64,000 nt of DNA from contig CAZQSM010000003.1 in NCBI GenBank assembly GCA_964596065.1, positions 23,642 to 87,641 of the forward strand, in the 5' to 3' direction. The first letter of the stretch is position 1; each line of letters opens with the position of its first letter. Source of the DNA: SZUA-254 sp964596065. Its GTDB lineage: Bacteria; Bacteroidota; Ignavibacteria; UBA10030; SZUA-254. Shown here in pieces: positions 1 to 9,494 of this stretch. The translations under genes were made by a program, and so were the position numbers. The notes beneath the pieces are model-generated. The model was not told the origin of the DNA. It saw only the letters and a program-made list of their open reading frames with translations, and searched no databases.

Positions 1-129
1 GATCAGGGGAAGGAGGCGTTCGGCGTGGGCCCGGGGGAGGTCGATGGCCGCCGAGCCGAGGAGCCTTCCCTCGGAGACGATCGCCACGCCGCAGGCCCGC
101 GTCGAGGTGTCGATGCCGAGGACGCTCAC
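1..129 (-). CDS. tsaB: TsaB, N-terminal fragment (runs off the left edge)
   Basis: Only the first 43 codons lie in the window. They read from a GTG start and begin SVLGIDTSTRACGVAIVSEG, the ASKHA-fold opening typical of TsaB, the partner of TsaD in making the t6A modification of tRNAs that read ANN codons. The GTG start overlaps the TGA stop of tsaE (GTGA), so the two t6A genes are translationally coupled. Too short for the ORF listing threshold but in a good frame to the window edge. Confidence 0.85.
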   Translation of the reverse strand, partial: MSVLGIDTSTRACGVAIVSEGRLLGSAAIDLPRAHAERLLPLI

Positions 130-602
130 CGGTCCCTCCCCCCCGGCGCCGAGATCTCGATGAGGCGTTCGTCGGGGCCCGCGCCCGCGCTCATCCTCAC
201 CTCGTACCGTTCCCGCGGGAGGAACGCGCCGACGCGTTCGGCCCATTCGATCAGGCAGACGCCGTCCGCGCGGTCGAGGTACTCCGCGAAACCGATCTCC
301 GTCAGTTCGGCGGCGGAGGCAATCCGGTAAAAATCGAAATGGTAGACGGGGAGGCCGGCCGCGCGGTATTCGTGCAGGAGGGTGAAGGTGGGGCTGGAGA
401 CGTTTCGGTCGACGCCGAGGGCCCGGCAGACGCCGCGGACGAAGCGGGTCTTGCCCGCGCCGAGGTCGCCGAAGAGCGCCACGACGTCGCCGGCGGCCAG
501 CAGCGCCCCGAGCCGCTCGCCCGCCCCGACGGTCTCCGCCTCGGACATCGAACGTATGACGGCCGGCGGGCCGGCCGGCGTGCGCGCTCCGGGGCGGGTC
601 AT
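126..602 (-). CDS. tsaE: TsaE, ATPase of tRNA t6A biosynthesis
   Basis: The protein has 158 residues with a P-loop GDLGAGKT near residue 45, followed by the family motif SSPTF and HFDFYR. TsaE is the cytoplasmic P-loop ATPase that works with TsaB and TsaD to load threonylcarbamoyl on A37 of ANN-reading tRNAs. The ATG at 602 overlaps the porX stop (ATGA); an alternative start at 548 (MSEAET) would remove an 18-residue tail that is unusual for the family. I keep 602 because of the overlap. It sits between porX and tsaB in a tightly coupled trio, so t6A synthesis is co-transcribed with a secretion regulator. Confidence 0.9.
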   Translation of the reverse strand: MTRPGARTPAGPPAVIRSMSEAETVGAGERLGALLAAGDVVALFGDLGAGKTRFVRGVCRALGVDRNVSSPTFTLLHEYRAAGLPVYHFDFYRIASAAELTEIGFAEYLDRADGVCLIEWAERVGAFLPRERYEVRMSAGAGPDERLIEISAPGGRDR

Positions 603-2173
603 CCCTTCGGGGTCAGGGTGGCGACGGGCAGGATCACCTCCTCCATCGAGACGCCGCCGTGCTGGAAGCTGTCCCGGTACTGGTTCACGTAGCGGTTGTA
701 GTCGGTCGGATAGACGAAGTAAAAATCCTCCTTCGCGATCAGGTAGTTCACCGTCACGCTCCTGCTCGGGAGCCGGTACTCCTTCGGGTTCTTGATGAAG
801 ATGGCGTTCTTCTCGTCTGCCTTGAGGTTCCGGCCGTACTTGTACCGGAGGTTGGTCGAGGCCTCACGGTCGCCGATCACCTTCACGGCGCGGAGGCAGC
901 GGATGCTGCCGTGGTCGGTGGTCAGCACCACCGTGACGTCCTTCAGGCGCGAGAGGGTCTTCAGCATCCCGAACAGCGACGAATGCACGAACCACGATTT
1001 CGTCAGCGACCGGTAGGCCGACTCGTCCGGGGCGATCTCCTTCAGGAGCTGGGAGTCCGACCGGCCGTGGGCGAGCATGTCGACGAAGTTGACCACGATC
1101 GACGTGAGGGGGTTTTTCGCGTACGAACCGATGTTGTTCTCGACCCCGCGCCCGAACTCGGCGTCGAGGATCTTGAGGTATTTCGATTCGGGTTTGAGCT
1201 GGATCTTCCTCCGCTCGAGGAGGGCGTCGATGAACCGGTGCTCGTACCGGTTCCGGCTGTTGTCGTCGTCCTCCCACTCGGCCCATACCTCCGGGAAGCG
1301 CACTTCGAGCTCGTCGGGGAACGCCCCGCTGAAAATCGAATTCCGGGAATAGGGCGTCGCCGTCGGGAGGAGCGAGAGGTGGTAGTCGCGGCGGATGTCG
1401 AAATACTCCCGCAGCAGGGTCTCCATCTCCATCCACTGGTCGAGGCGGAGGCAGTCGATGACGAAGAAGACCACCGGCTTGCCGGCCTGGAGGCGCGGGA
1501 TCAGGAACCGGTCCACGACGTCGATCGAGAGCGGCGGGCGTTTCTCCTCCTCCAGCCAGTGCCGGTAGTGTTTTTCGATGTACTTGGAGAAGAGCACGTT
1601 GCATTCCCGGATCTGGTCGGTGAGCGTCTGCTTCAGCCCGAGGTCGGGGTGGTGGTCCATTTCCAGCCCCCACTCCGTGAGGCGGCTGTAGACGCCGACC
1701 CATTCGGTGAACCCGGGCGCGCCCTGCAGGACCCCCGAGATCTCGTTGAACTCCCGGATGTAGTCGCGCGACACCTGCGCGCCGGTGATCCGTTTCCTCT
1801 CGAGGAATTTCTTGCACGCGAGGAGGACCTGGCTCGGGTTGACCGGTTTGGTGAGGTAGTCGCTGATCTTGACGCCGATCGCCTCCTCCATCAGCCCCTC
1901 GTCCTCGTTCTTCGTGATCATCACGACCGGCAGTTCCGGCCGGACGTCCTTGATCACCGAGAGGGCGCGCAGCCCGCCCATCCCCGCCATCGTTTCGTCG
2001 AGGAAGACGAGGTCGAACGGCTGCCTCCGGACGAGCTCGATGGCGTCCTCACCGTTCGTGGCCGTCTCGACCTGGTATCCCCTGTCGGTGAGGAGGAGGA
2101 TGTGGGAGCGGAGGAGGTCGATCTCGTCGTCGACCCAGAGGACGCGGCCCCGTGAAGCGGATTGTGCGGTCAT
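599..2173 (-). CDS. porX: PorX, type IX secretion response regulator with PglZ phosphatase domain
   Basis: The 524-residue protein has an N-terminal receiver domain (residues 10-125; acidic pair D15/D16, phosphoacceptor D59 in FLDETM, K109 in LTKP). A helical linker and an alkaline-phosphatase-like PglZ domain follow: IDCLRLD, the TATPYSRN nucleophile loop, DMLAHG and TTDHGS. This order is diagnostic of PorX, which with PorY controls T9SS genes in Porphyromonas and which hydrolyses cyclic oligonucleotides through the zinc-dependent C-terminal domain. The zinc and nucleophile motifs look intact. A GAGG Shine-Dalgarno precedes the ATG. It follows sprA and overlaps tsaE by 4 bp. No PorY kinase lies nearby. 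Confidence 0.92.
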   Translation of the reverse strand: MTAQSASRGRVLWVDDEIDLLRSHILLLTDRGYQVETATNGEDAIELVRRQPFDLVFLDETMAGMGGLRALSVIKDVRPELPVVMITKNEDEGLMEEAIGVKISDYLTKPVNPSQVLLACKKFLERKRITGAQVSRDYIREFNEISGVLQGAPGFTEWVGVYSRLTEWGLEMDHHPDLGLKQTLTDQIRECNVLFSKYIEKHYRHWLEEEKRPPLSIDVVDRFLIPRLQAGKPVVFFVIDCLRLDQWMEMETLLREYFDIRRDYHLSLLPTATPYSRNSIFSGAFPDELEVRFPEVWAEWEDDDNSRNRYEHRFIDALLERRKIQLKPESKYLKILDAEFGRGVENNIGSYAKNPLTSIVVNFVDMLAHGRSDSQLLKEIAPDESAYRSLTKSWFVHSSLFGMLKTLSRLKDVTVVLTTDHGSIRCLRAVKVIGDREASTNLRYKYGRNLKADEKNAIFIKNPKEYRLPSRSVTVNYLIAKEDFYFVYPTDYNRYVNQYRDSFQHGGVSMEEVILPVATLTPKG

Positions 2174-2190
2174 CGTGGTAACCTCGCGGT

Positions 2191-2219
2191 AAAATACCTA
2201 AATCGGTTCAGAGAATCAA
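2191..2219 (-). promoter_or_regulatory. Putative sigma-70 promoter for porX
   Basis: On the minus strand TTGATT (2219-2214) is followed by a 17-bp spacer and TATTTT (2196-2191). The predicted start near 2184 would leave a leader of only about 11 nt. It lies in the 61-bp gap after sprA, where a 16-bp perfect palindrome (2221-2236) covers the sprA stop codon but lacks a U-run. Confidence 0.4.
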
Positions 2220-2234
2220 CGATCCCCCGGGGGA

Positions 2235-5200
2235 TCAGATGGAGATATGGATGTCGAGCCCCGCCTCGTTGGTCGTCGTCCCGATGACGGAGGACCCCTC
2301 GGCGTCCGGGGCGATGCTTGAGAACCTGTAATAGAGCGCCGCGGTGACGCGCGAGCTGAGCACGTATCGCACCCTCGGCTCCATCTGCGTCCGCGTGCTC
2401 CCGCTCAGCGGGTTGCCGTCCTGGTTCGTCGTCAGCAGGTTCGGGACGTGCAGCCGTTGCGACTTCTTCGAGATGGTGTAGCTGAAGCTGACGGTGATGT
2501 CGTTCGACAGGTTCACGCCGAACAGCGGGAATGAGAATCCCGACCGGGCGTAGCCGAGGGTGACCTGGAGATCCTGCGTCAGGTCCTCGGTAATGTTACG
2601 GTTGGTGGAGGAGAGGTGGAGGTCGTACGACGTCGTGCTGTTGAACTTCACGTTCCCGGTCAGGTTGCCCTTGAGGAATTGCTTGAACGTCGCGTTGACG
2701 CCGATCAGCGGCGCAAACCCGAAGGTGATCCGTTCGACGTCGGTCTGCTCGCCCACCCCCACCACCTCCCGGAAATCCCTCCGGAACGAGGAACTGTAGG
2801 CGTGGTCGATCGACATGCGTTCCACCACCGACTTCATCCCGGCGACCTTTTCGACCCCGTCCCAACGGAACGACCAGTTGACCCGCGGAAGGTACTGGCC
2901 GAAGACCTTGTGGAGCCAGGGCATCGCCTCGAGCCCCTCCTCAAACGCCTTCGCGAGGGCTGCCTCCTGCGACATCGAACCCTGGTACTCCTCGTATTTC
3001 TTCCCGACGCTCTCCAGGTTGGTGTTGAAGAGCTTCAGGAACAGGAACGACGGGAATGTGAGGTACGACCGTTCGATGCTCCCGCTCGTCGTGGTGGAGA
3101 TGGTCGACGGGTTGCCGAACGGATCGGTCGTGTCGCGGGTCGTCCTGGCATACTGCCAGCCCACCTTCCACTCGAACGACATCTTGGCGCCGGTCCAGAG
3201 GGGCCGGTCGGTCTTGATGGCGACGTTGTTCGCCTGGTTGAAGGTGTTGGTCAGCACCGCGTTGGGCGCGCGCCGGCCCCGGGTGGTGGACCACCGGACG
3301 AACGGGAACGACGACTGCGTTCCGATGTCGAGCTCGCCCGACGGGTCGTAGAGGATGCCGAGCTGGTAGAGTCGCGACGGCCCGTACTCCGCGACCGAGC
3401 CCTGGAACGGGAGCCGCCCCCAGAAATTCCTGAAGCCGGTGGAGCCGACGACACCGGGATTGTTCGAACGGTTCGTCTGGGTGAAGTTGATGTTCACGTT
3501 GTCGTAGTCGAGGATCGGGATCTTGACCAGCAGCCGCCCGACGTTGCGCACCGAACCGAGGAAATCCGAGCCGCCGGCCTCAGCGGAATCGGGCGGGACG
3601 CCGGCCGTCGCCAGCCCCGTGGAGTCCTTCTTCGAGGTGTCCACGGGGACCGGTTTCGGTTTCGGCGGCGCCCCTCGCCCGGGGGGCGTTTTTTTCGCGT
3701 CGGGGTCGTCGAACCAGGGATCGGTGTACTGCTTCAGTTTGAAATTCATCACGAAGCCGATCCTGTTGGTCACGCCCGCGCTCTTGCCGATGTCCCCCTT
3801 CTGGAAGGCGTTCTGCCAGCTGTAATTGGCGTCATAGTTGAACGACAGGTCGAGCGATTTCCGGATGCCGAAGATGTCCGGGATGAGCGGCTTCGAATTG
3901 ACCCTGAACCCCTGGGCATACCTCCTGTCGGTCCCCCGGAACAGGACCGACCGGAGGAGGGAGCCGAACGACCGCCCCACCGAATCGTTGTCGTAATCGT
4001 TCAGGTTACGGTCCGTCGTCAGGCTGTAGTTGCCCGCGAAGTTGAAGAGGCCACCCTCTGTCAGTCTCCAGGCGAATCCGGCCTTCTTGTTCGCGCTGAG
4101 CGTCCTCGTGTCGCGCGGCAGCGTGTTCGAGGTGCGGGTGACCTCGTAGGTCCTTCCCCGCTGCGCCGCCACACCCGCCGTCAGGTTGGTGATCGGCATC
4201 AGGTGGACCTTCCAGTCCCTGAACCCGCTCAGGAGGAAGAAATCGCCGAGGAAATTGTCGAACGGCTTGACGAAATAATTCGGCTGGATCGAGACCCCGT
4301 AATTCACGCTTGCGTTCCAGGCCCAGGTGCTCCTGATTTCGATGGAGGGGTCACGGTCCCGGGAGGTGGTATAGTTGAACCCGAACGAGAGCCGGTTGAT
4401 CGTTTCCGTGACGTACCAGGCATCGGAGGGGACGCCGATCCGCAGGTTGGGCACGGAATACGAATCGGAGACGCGCAGCGTCTGGGATTTCCGGATGATC
4501 TGGTCGGGCGTTTCGCGGCGCACGTCGACCGAGTCCTGGTGGAGGTTCGCGGCGATGAGCGCGGCCTCCTCCACGACGACGTCGGTGTTCGGGAGGTACT
4601 TCGGCTTCACGATCTGCTCGCGGTGCGAATAGGCGAACGGGATGGTTGTCCCCTTCCAGCTCTTCGGCACGAAATCCTCGAGTGTGAGGTTCGCGTTGAC
4701 CGCCCAGTTGATGTTGGTCGTCTGGTTCCCGAACCGGTCGGCCAGGGCGTGAAACGTCGGATCTGTCCGGGCGTAGTTGAACGAAACGGTTCCGAAATCC
4801 GCAAGCTTGATCTGCGTGTCGTACCGGAAGGCGAGCCCCGGCGTGTCGTCGACATCGGTGAGGCGAAGTTCGTTGATCCACACCTCCCCGTAGAGCGGGA
4901 GGCCCGCCTGCCCTTCCACGATCCGGTGTTCGATCCCGACCGAGATTTCCACCACCTGACGGAGCGAGGGGTTCCCCCGCACGCCGTAGCGGGCGCCCGC
5001 GGGTGACGGCAGATCGAGGTACGCGAGCCGGTTGGCCGAATCGCGCCCGGCCTTCACGGCGGTAAGCTGCTCGAAGTTGATGTTGACCCAGTTCGCGCTG
5101 TCCCAGAACGCCCTGATCGGAGCCCGGTACTCGTAGAAATTCAGGGTGTCGTTCCCGAACCGGACGAAGATTTCGGCCCTCGGTTCGCCCGTCGACTGGT

Positions 5201-8200
5201 CGATCAGGAGCGGATCGCCGTAGACGAACATCTTCATCGTTTTATAGTTGAAGAGGTTCAACGGGCGCGCCGTCCCGAAATAGCGGACTGCCTGACGCGA
5301 GTCCCCGGGCAGGAGGCCGTTCAGGACGAACGCGAGTGACTGTTCGTTCCCCTCGATCACCTTGTCGGGCTGTGTCCTGTCCTTCTCCCTGACGATGCCC
5401 AGGTTCTGGTAGCCGGGGCTGTTCTCGTATTCCGGGTTGTCCTCGATGTTGACCACCGCGATATTCATCACGCTGTCGTTGGTCAGCCGCTCCTGCCACT
5501 GGTTGCCCACCAGCCCCATCTCCGCGATCCTGATCTTCACCGAATCGGCAAACCCCGAGAGCCAGAGCCTGACATATTGCACGTTCCGCAGGACGTCCTG
5601 CACACTCGCCGCGCTCCCGGCGATGGTGTCGGGGTCGAGCAGCGGGATCCGGTACTGGAACCATCCGTCGTTGCCGCCCCCGGAGATGTACCGGTTCTGG
5701 GCGAGGTCCCCGGCGCGCGTGATGAAGAGCGTGTCGAGGGGGATTTCATATTCGGCGTACTCATTGTCGAGTTCGGCGATCCCGTTCCCGCTCAGGTCCT
5801 CCGTGTCGGGCAACCTCCCGTCGACGCTGTTGCCGTTCCCTTCGACGCCGTCGATCCTGGAGAAATCGTTGGAACCGCTGACGTACCCCCAGTTGTCGCC
5901 GCTCGGATCCAGGGGATTGACGTCACGGTCGCCGGCGTTGTTCGCCAGGAACTGGGCGTAGTAGACACGCTCCCGGGCGTCCGACATCGTGTCAATGCCG
6001 AAATCCTCCTCGGAGGGGTTGAGGATGCCGTTCGGGAACCCGGTGGGGTTGGAGGGGCCGGGGATCAGGTCCTCGGAGTTGAGCCGCCGGTTCGGGATGA
6101 TGTCCTCGCTCACCCTCCCGAGGCTGACGTGCAGCCGGCCCTTGCGGTGGTCTTCCTCGTTCGCCGCGTCCACCTTCATCCAGATCTCGAGGAACGACAT
6201 GTTCTGCTCGAGGATGCTGCCGGCGCTCGAGCCGAGATAGCGCGTGACGCCGTTCCAGTTCTGCCGCACCGAGTCGGGGTCGGAGCGGTGGAGCGACGAA
6301 TCGAGGTCCGGTGAATAGTTGTACATCGCCCTCCGGGTCGGGTAGAAGTTGAGGTTGAACACGGTCACCCGGTTCTCCCCGGTGCGGTATTGCCGCCTCG
6401 GCCAGATGTTTTCGACGGTGACGTCGCTCGGCAGGACGTTGAAATATTCGAGGCGCCCCCTGGCCCAGTTCTTGACGGAGTCGGGCACCGAACCGAGGTT
6501 GGAGTGCATGAGCGCGGGGGCGCTCGAGAACGTCCAGGCCCCGTACCCGATCGGGAACGGGATGCTCCTGCGGGTCCCCTCGAAATCGTCGACCATCGCG
6601 ATGCTCGCGCCGTTGTCCGAGAGGATCGGGCTCTTCTTGGTGTTCGGGTCGGGAATCATGTACGCGGCCTCGGCGCTGAATTTCATGTTCGACGACTCGA
6701 TCGTCCGGAGGCCGGGGACGCCGTTGATGAGCGAGGTGAGCACCGGGAGATCGAATGCGGAGGAAACGTCGGCGCCGAGGATGGAATTGTTCGTGGGTTC
6801 CTCACCCAGGCGGACCTTGTCGCTGAGCGTCGCCTGGTTGAGGTTCATCGCCGTGAACCCCAGCTTCGTGTTCGGGATGACATCGATCTCGCCCCGCGCA
6901 CCCATCAGCGTTTTCGAGGCGAGCTGGAAAAGGTCGTTCTGTTCGTATTTGACCTCCACGTTGGCACTGGGGATGGTGGCCTGTTCGCTCCGGAGGACCA
7001 CTTCCCCGAGGATGTAGTCCACGGTGTAGTCGACGTTGGGCGTCATCGGCGACCCGTTGAGCAGGACCTGCACGCTCCCCTCGACGACGTTGAACCCCAG
7101 CGAGATCTTGGACCGCTGCCCCAGGTTGATGACGCCCCGCATGAAATACTTGTTCCTGATCGTGTTGTTCGCCGCGCCGCTCTGGGTGGTGTCATACACG
7201 TCGGGGAAGAGGAGCGAGTCGATGCCCGTCACGGGGGGCACCTGGGAGGCAAAATAGTCCCTGATGCCGTTGTCGAACGGTCGAAGCGTCGGGAAGATCA
7301 GCTCGGCGTGCTCAACGTCGATCGAGAGGCCCGGGATGAAGTCGAAATTCTGGTCGGAGATCCGCTGGTTGTTCTGGTCGAAACGGTCGAGCCCCATCAC
7401 CTTGAGCAGCGGCGTACCGACGATTTCGTCCACCTCCGCGAGCCCGGATGAACCGCGGAAGATGTTCATCGAGAACCCCTCCTTCTTCAGGTCCCGGCCG
7501 CCGAGGGGATAGATGTTCTTGAGCATCAGGTCCCAGGCAGGCCTGTACGACGGCTGGTTCCAGAGGTTCTTGGGCTTGATCAGTTTCAGGATCAGCTTCC
7601 CGGTCGACGTGGTGTCATCGCCGCCGTAGATGATGCCGGAGACGGTGCGGTAGGAAACCGCGATGGCGTCGATGTCCTGCACGCTTTCGAGACGGATCGT
7701 CCCCGCCCTGGTGTCGACATCGTAGTCGCGCTGCGGATCGAGCCGGATGAAATAGCCGGAGTAGAATTTTCCGTCCACCAGCAGGCCCTGGCCGGAGAGC
7801 GTGCTGTCGATCGTCGGGGCGTATCCCCCCGGGGGCCGGATGCCGATGTCGGTGTGCGCGAACGCCTCCCGGGCCATCTGCTGCGTCTGGGGGGTTACCT
7901 GCGAAACGCTGCGCCAGACGTCGATCTGAACGATCTCGTTGTCGAACACGCCCGAACTGATGCTCGTCACCTCCGACGAGTGGAGGTCGTCCCAGAACTG
8001 GGTGTAAACGAGGTCGACGAAATAGTACGATTGGGAATAGCGTTCGGGGGAGATCGTCAGGTCCTTGCTCTCCGACCCCCCCGATATGGAGAGTTCCTTC
8101 GTCTGTCCCTTCTTCTGGGAGACGAGGGCCGTCAGGTTCAGCGGCCCCATCTGCATGTTGGCCTTGATGCCGAAGAGCGACTGCGCGCCGCCGATGAGGG

Positions 8201-9266
8201 CCGGGGTCCTGAGCGAGACGTTGCCCGCCTCGACGCTCTTGATGATCTCGTCGTCGTACCCGGTGTATTTGATCTTGAGCTGGTTTTCGAAATCAAACGT
8301 GCGCTGGGTGTTCCAGTCGGCCAGGATGTTCAGCTTGTCGCCGATCGTCCCGTTCACGTTCACCCTGACGTCCTGGTTGAAATTCGGTTCATTCCGCACC
8401 TGGTCGAGCACCGAGGAGGTGACCTTGTCGGACGATGTCCGCCGGAAGCCGGCCCGGATGTCCACGGCGCCCGAGACGTTCAGCTTGATGTCCTTTCCGC
8501 CAAAAATGCTGAAGAGCGGATTGGCGGGCACCGGGATGGAGATGTTGGTGAGGGACTTCAGGACCGATCCGAGCTGGTCCCCCGCCGCGACCCCCTTGTT
8601 CACGTCCATGAACGAACGCCAGTTCTTCTTCCGGTCGTTTTCGAACCGGAGCGCGATGTACTGCCCGAGGGTCATCGTCAGCGGGACCTTGGCATCGAGC
8701 CCGTTCACCCTTTCGGTGACTGTCACGAACTCTCCGGTGGTGTCGATCTTCAGTTCCCGCTGGTAGGCCGGGGACTTGACGTCGAGGAAGAGGCTTTTCT
8801 CATCCCCGACAAAGGCCCCCACCACGGGACGATCGTCGCGGTGGTAACCGAGCTGCCTGATCCTCGCCGCAGAGTCGAGGTAGACGACCCACGTCGTGTC
8901 GATGTCCCTGAACCGGGAGGCGGAATCGGGAAGGAAGCCGAGGCTGTCCCCGGCGGCCCTGAGCGAGTCCCTCAGCCTCCGGAGGGAATCGCTCATCGCC
9001 GTTCCGGATGTGTCGTCCCGTTCCCGGTTGAAGAACGACGCCGGATCGGGGAAGCCGGTCGTGTCGGCGCGAAACGTGGTGTCGGGGGCGATGTCGTCCT
9101 GGGCAGCCGCGGGCGACCCCCAGAGGAGGAGGGCGAAGAGCAACGTGACAAGCTGGTACCCGGCGCCGCGCGGAAACGCCCGCGCTGCCGGCCCCACGGA
9201 TCGCAGAGTCAACCTCGTCGTACCGATTCTATTGAACGTCATCCAGTATTGACGGAAGGGGCTCAC
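2235..9266 (-). CDS. sprA: SprA, giant outer-membrane translocon of the type IX secretion system
   Basis: At 2343 residues this matches the usual 2300-2500 of SprA/Sov, the single-chain 36-strand barrel that forms the T9SS outer-membrane channel. A hydrophobic segment ending in GSPAAAQ (about residues 40-56) looks like a signal peptide. The protein is rich in beta-barrel-type alternating segments with long soluble insertions, and an Asp/Asn-rich region lies around residues 1060-1170. A Pro/Lys-rich low-complexity insert (GRGAPPKPKPVPV) lies near residue 1870. The start is uncertain: an internal Met at residue 9 gives a more ordinary signal peptide. PorX, PorV and PorU genes within 16 kb support the assignment. 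Confidence 0.9.
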   Translation of the reverse strand: MSPFRQYWMTFNRIGTTRLTLRSVGPAARAFPRGAGYQLVTLLFALLLWGSPAAAQDDIAPDTTFRADTTGFPDPASFFNRERDDTSGTAMSDSLRRLRDSLRAAGDSLGFLPDSASRFRDIDTTWVVYLDSAARIRQLGYHRDDRPVVGAFVGDEKSLFLDVKSPAYQRELKIDTTGEFVTVTERVNGLDAKVPLTMTLGQYIALRFENDRKKNWRSFMDVNKGVAAGDQLGSVLKSLTNISIPVPANPLFSIFGGKDIKLNVSGAVDIRAGFRRTSSDKVTSSVLDQVRNEPNFNQDVRVNVNGTIGDKLNILADWNTQRTFDFENQLKIKYTGYDDEIIKSVEAGNVSLRTPALIGGAQSLFGIKANMQMGPLNLTALVSQKKGQTKELSISGGSESKDLTISPERYSQSYYFVDLVYTQFWDDLHSSEVTSISSGVFDNEIVQIDVWRSVSQVTPQTQQMAREAFAHTDIGIRPPGGYAPTIDSTLSGQGLLVDGKFYSGYFIRLDPQRDYDVDTRAGTIRLESVQDIDAIAVSYRTVSGIIYGGDDTTSTGKLILKLIKPKNLWNQPSYRPAWDLMLKNIYPLGGRDLKKEGFSMNIFRGSSGLAEVDEIVGTPLLKVMGLDRFDQNNQRISDQNFDFIPGLSIDVEHAELIFPTLRPFDNGIRDYFASQVPPVTGIDSLLFPDVYDTTQSGAANNTIRNKYFMRGVINLGQRSKISLGFNVVEGSVQVLLNGSPMTPNVDYTVDYILGEVVLRSEQATIPSANVEVKYEQNDLFQLASKTLMGARGEIDVIPNTKLGFTAMNLNQATLSDKVRLGEEPTNNSILGADVSSAFDLPVLTSLINGVPGLRTIESSNMKFSAEAAYMIPDPNTKKSPILSDNGASIAMVDDFEGTRRSIPFPIGYGAWTFSSAPALMHSNLGSVPDSVKNWARGRLEYFNVLPSDVTVENIWPRRQYRTGENRVTVFNLNFYPTRRAMYNYSPDLDSSLHRSDPDSVRQNWNGVTRYLGSSAGSILEQNMSFLEIWMKVDAANEEDHRKGRLHVSLGRVSEDIIPNRRLNSEDLIPGPSNPTGFPNGILNPSEEDFGIDTMSDARERVYYAQFLANNAGDRDVNPLDPSGDNWGYVSGSNDFSRIDGVEGNGNSVDGRLPDTEDLSGNGIAELDNEYAEYEIPLDTLFITRAGDLAQNRYISGGGNDGWFQYRIPLLDPDTIAGSAASVQDVLRNVQYVRLWLSGFADSVKIRIAEMGLVGNQWQERLTNDSVMNIAVVNIEDNPEYENSPGYQNLGIVREKDRTQPDKVIEGNEQSLAFVLNGLLPGDSRQAVRYFGTARPLNLFNYKTMKMFVYGDPLLIDQSTGEPRAEIFVRFGNDTLNFYEYRAPIRAFWDSANWVNINFEQLTAVKAGRDSANRLAYLDLPSPAGARYGVRGNPSLRQVVEISVGIEHRIVEGQAGLPLYGEVWINELRLTDVDDTPGLAFRYDTQIKLADFGTVSFNYARTDPTFHALADRFGNQTTNINWAVNANLTLEDFVPKSWKGTTIPFAYSHREQIVKPKYLPNTDVVVEEAALIAANLHQDSVDVRRETPDQIIRKSQTLRVSDSYSVPNLRIGVPSDAWYVTETINRLSFGFNYTTSRDRDPSIEIRSTWAWNASVNYGVSIQPNYFVKPFDNFLGDFFLLSGFRDWKVHLMPITNLTAGVAAQRGRTYEVTRTSNTLPRDTRTLSANKKAGFAWRLTEGGLFNFAGNYSLTTDRNLNDYDNDSVGRSFGSLLRSVLFRGTDRRYAQGFRVNSKPLIPDIFGIRKSLDLSFNYDANYSWQNAFQKGDIGKSAGVTNRIGFVMNFKLKQYTDPWFDDPDAKKTPPGRGAPPKPKPVPVDTSKKDSTGLATAGVPPDSAEAGGSDFLGSVRNVGRLLVKIPILDYDNVNINFTQTNRSNNPGVVGSTGFRNFWGRLPFQGSVAEYGPSRLYQLGILYDPSGELDIGTQSSFPFVRWSTTRGRRAPNAVLTNTFNQANNVAIKTDRPLWTGAKMSFEWKVGWQYARTTRDTTDPFGNPSTISTTTSGSIERSYLTFPSFLFLKLFNTNLESVGKKYEEYQGSMSQEAALAKAFEEGLEAMPWLHKVFGQYLPRVNWSFRWDGVEKVAGMKSVVERMSIDHAYSSSFRRDFREVVGVGEQTDVERITFGFAPLIGVNATFKQFLKGNLTGNVKFNSTTSYDLHLSSTNRNITEDLTQDLQVTLGYARSGFSFPLFGVNLSNDITVSFSYTISKKSQRLHVPNLLTTNQDGNPLSGSTRTQMEPRVRYVLSSRVTAALYYRFSSIAPDAEGSSVIGTTTNEAGLDIHISI

Positions 9267-9389
9267 TACCCGACTGCGGCTGACGACCCCGTTCCATCGC
9301 TAAACTGCTATCAAGAACCGATAGGATATGCTCCGAGGGTGTGGGTGTATGGGGGATTTATTGGGTTTGCATCGATGTTCTGTTAAAAA

Positions 9390-9418
9390 AATGTAGGTAA
9401 AAGGTGCCTGATATGCAA
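9390..9418 (-). promoter_or_regulatory. Possible sigma-70 promoter for sprA
   Basis: TTGCAT (9418-9413), 17-bp spacer, TACATT (9395-9390) on the minus strand. The -10 box is a weak match and the leader to the annotated start would be over 110 nt, so this is only a candidate. Confidence 0.25.
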
Positions 9419-9453
9419 GACTGCCGTGATCCCGGCTCCCCATTATCCCCGTA

Positions 9454-9482
9454 TTGTAAAATCCTTGATTTGAGGGTATATT
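9454..9482 (+). promoter_or_regulatory. Putative sigma-70 promoter for the LptF/LptG-type pair
   Basis: TTGTAA (9454-9459), 17-bp spacer, TATATT (9477-9482). The predicted start near 9489 is only about 6 nt before the ATG at 9495, so the mRNA would be nearly leaderless; no Shine-Dalgarno is visible. Confidence 0.45.
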
Positions 9483-9494
9483 GACGGGGTCCCG

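Noticed and set aside
2221..2236. GATCCCCCGGGGGATC palindrome as sprA terminator
   Set aside because: No loop-forming excess and no U-run on either strand; overlaps the stop codon.
2616..5006. Long open frame (796 codons) opposite sprA
   Set aside because: Arg/Glu/Pro/Val-rich translation with no domain, fully antisense to a gene with clear family identity; typical high-GC shadow frame. The same holds for 7854-9386, 22231-23865, 13013-15073 and 16087-18531.
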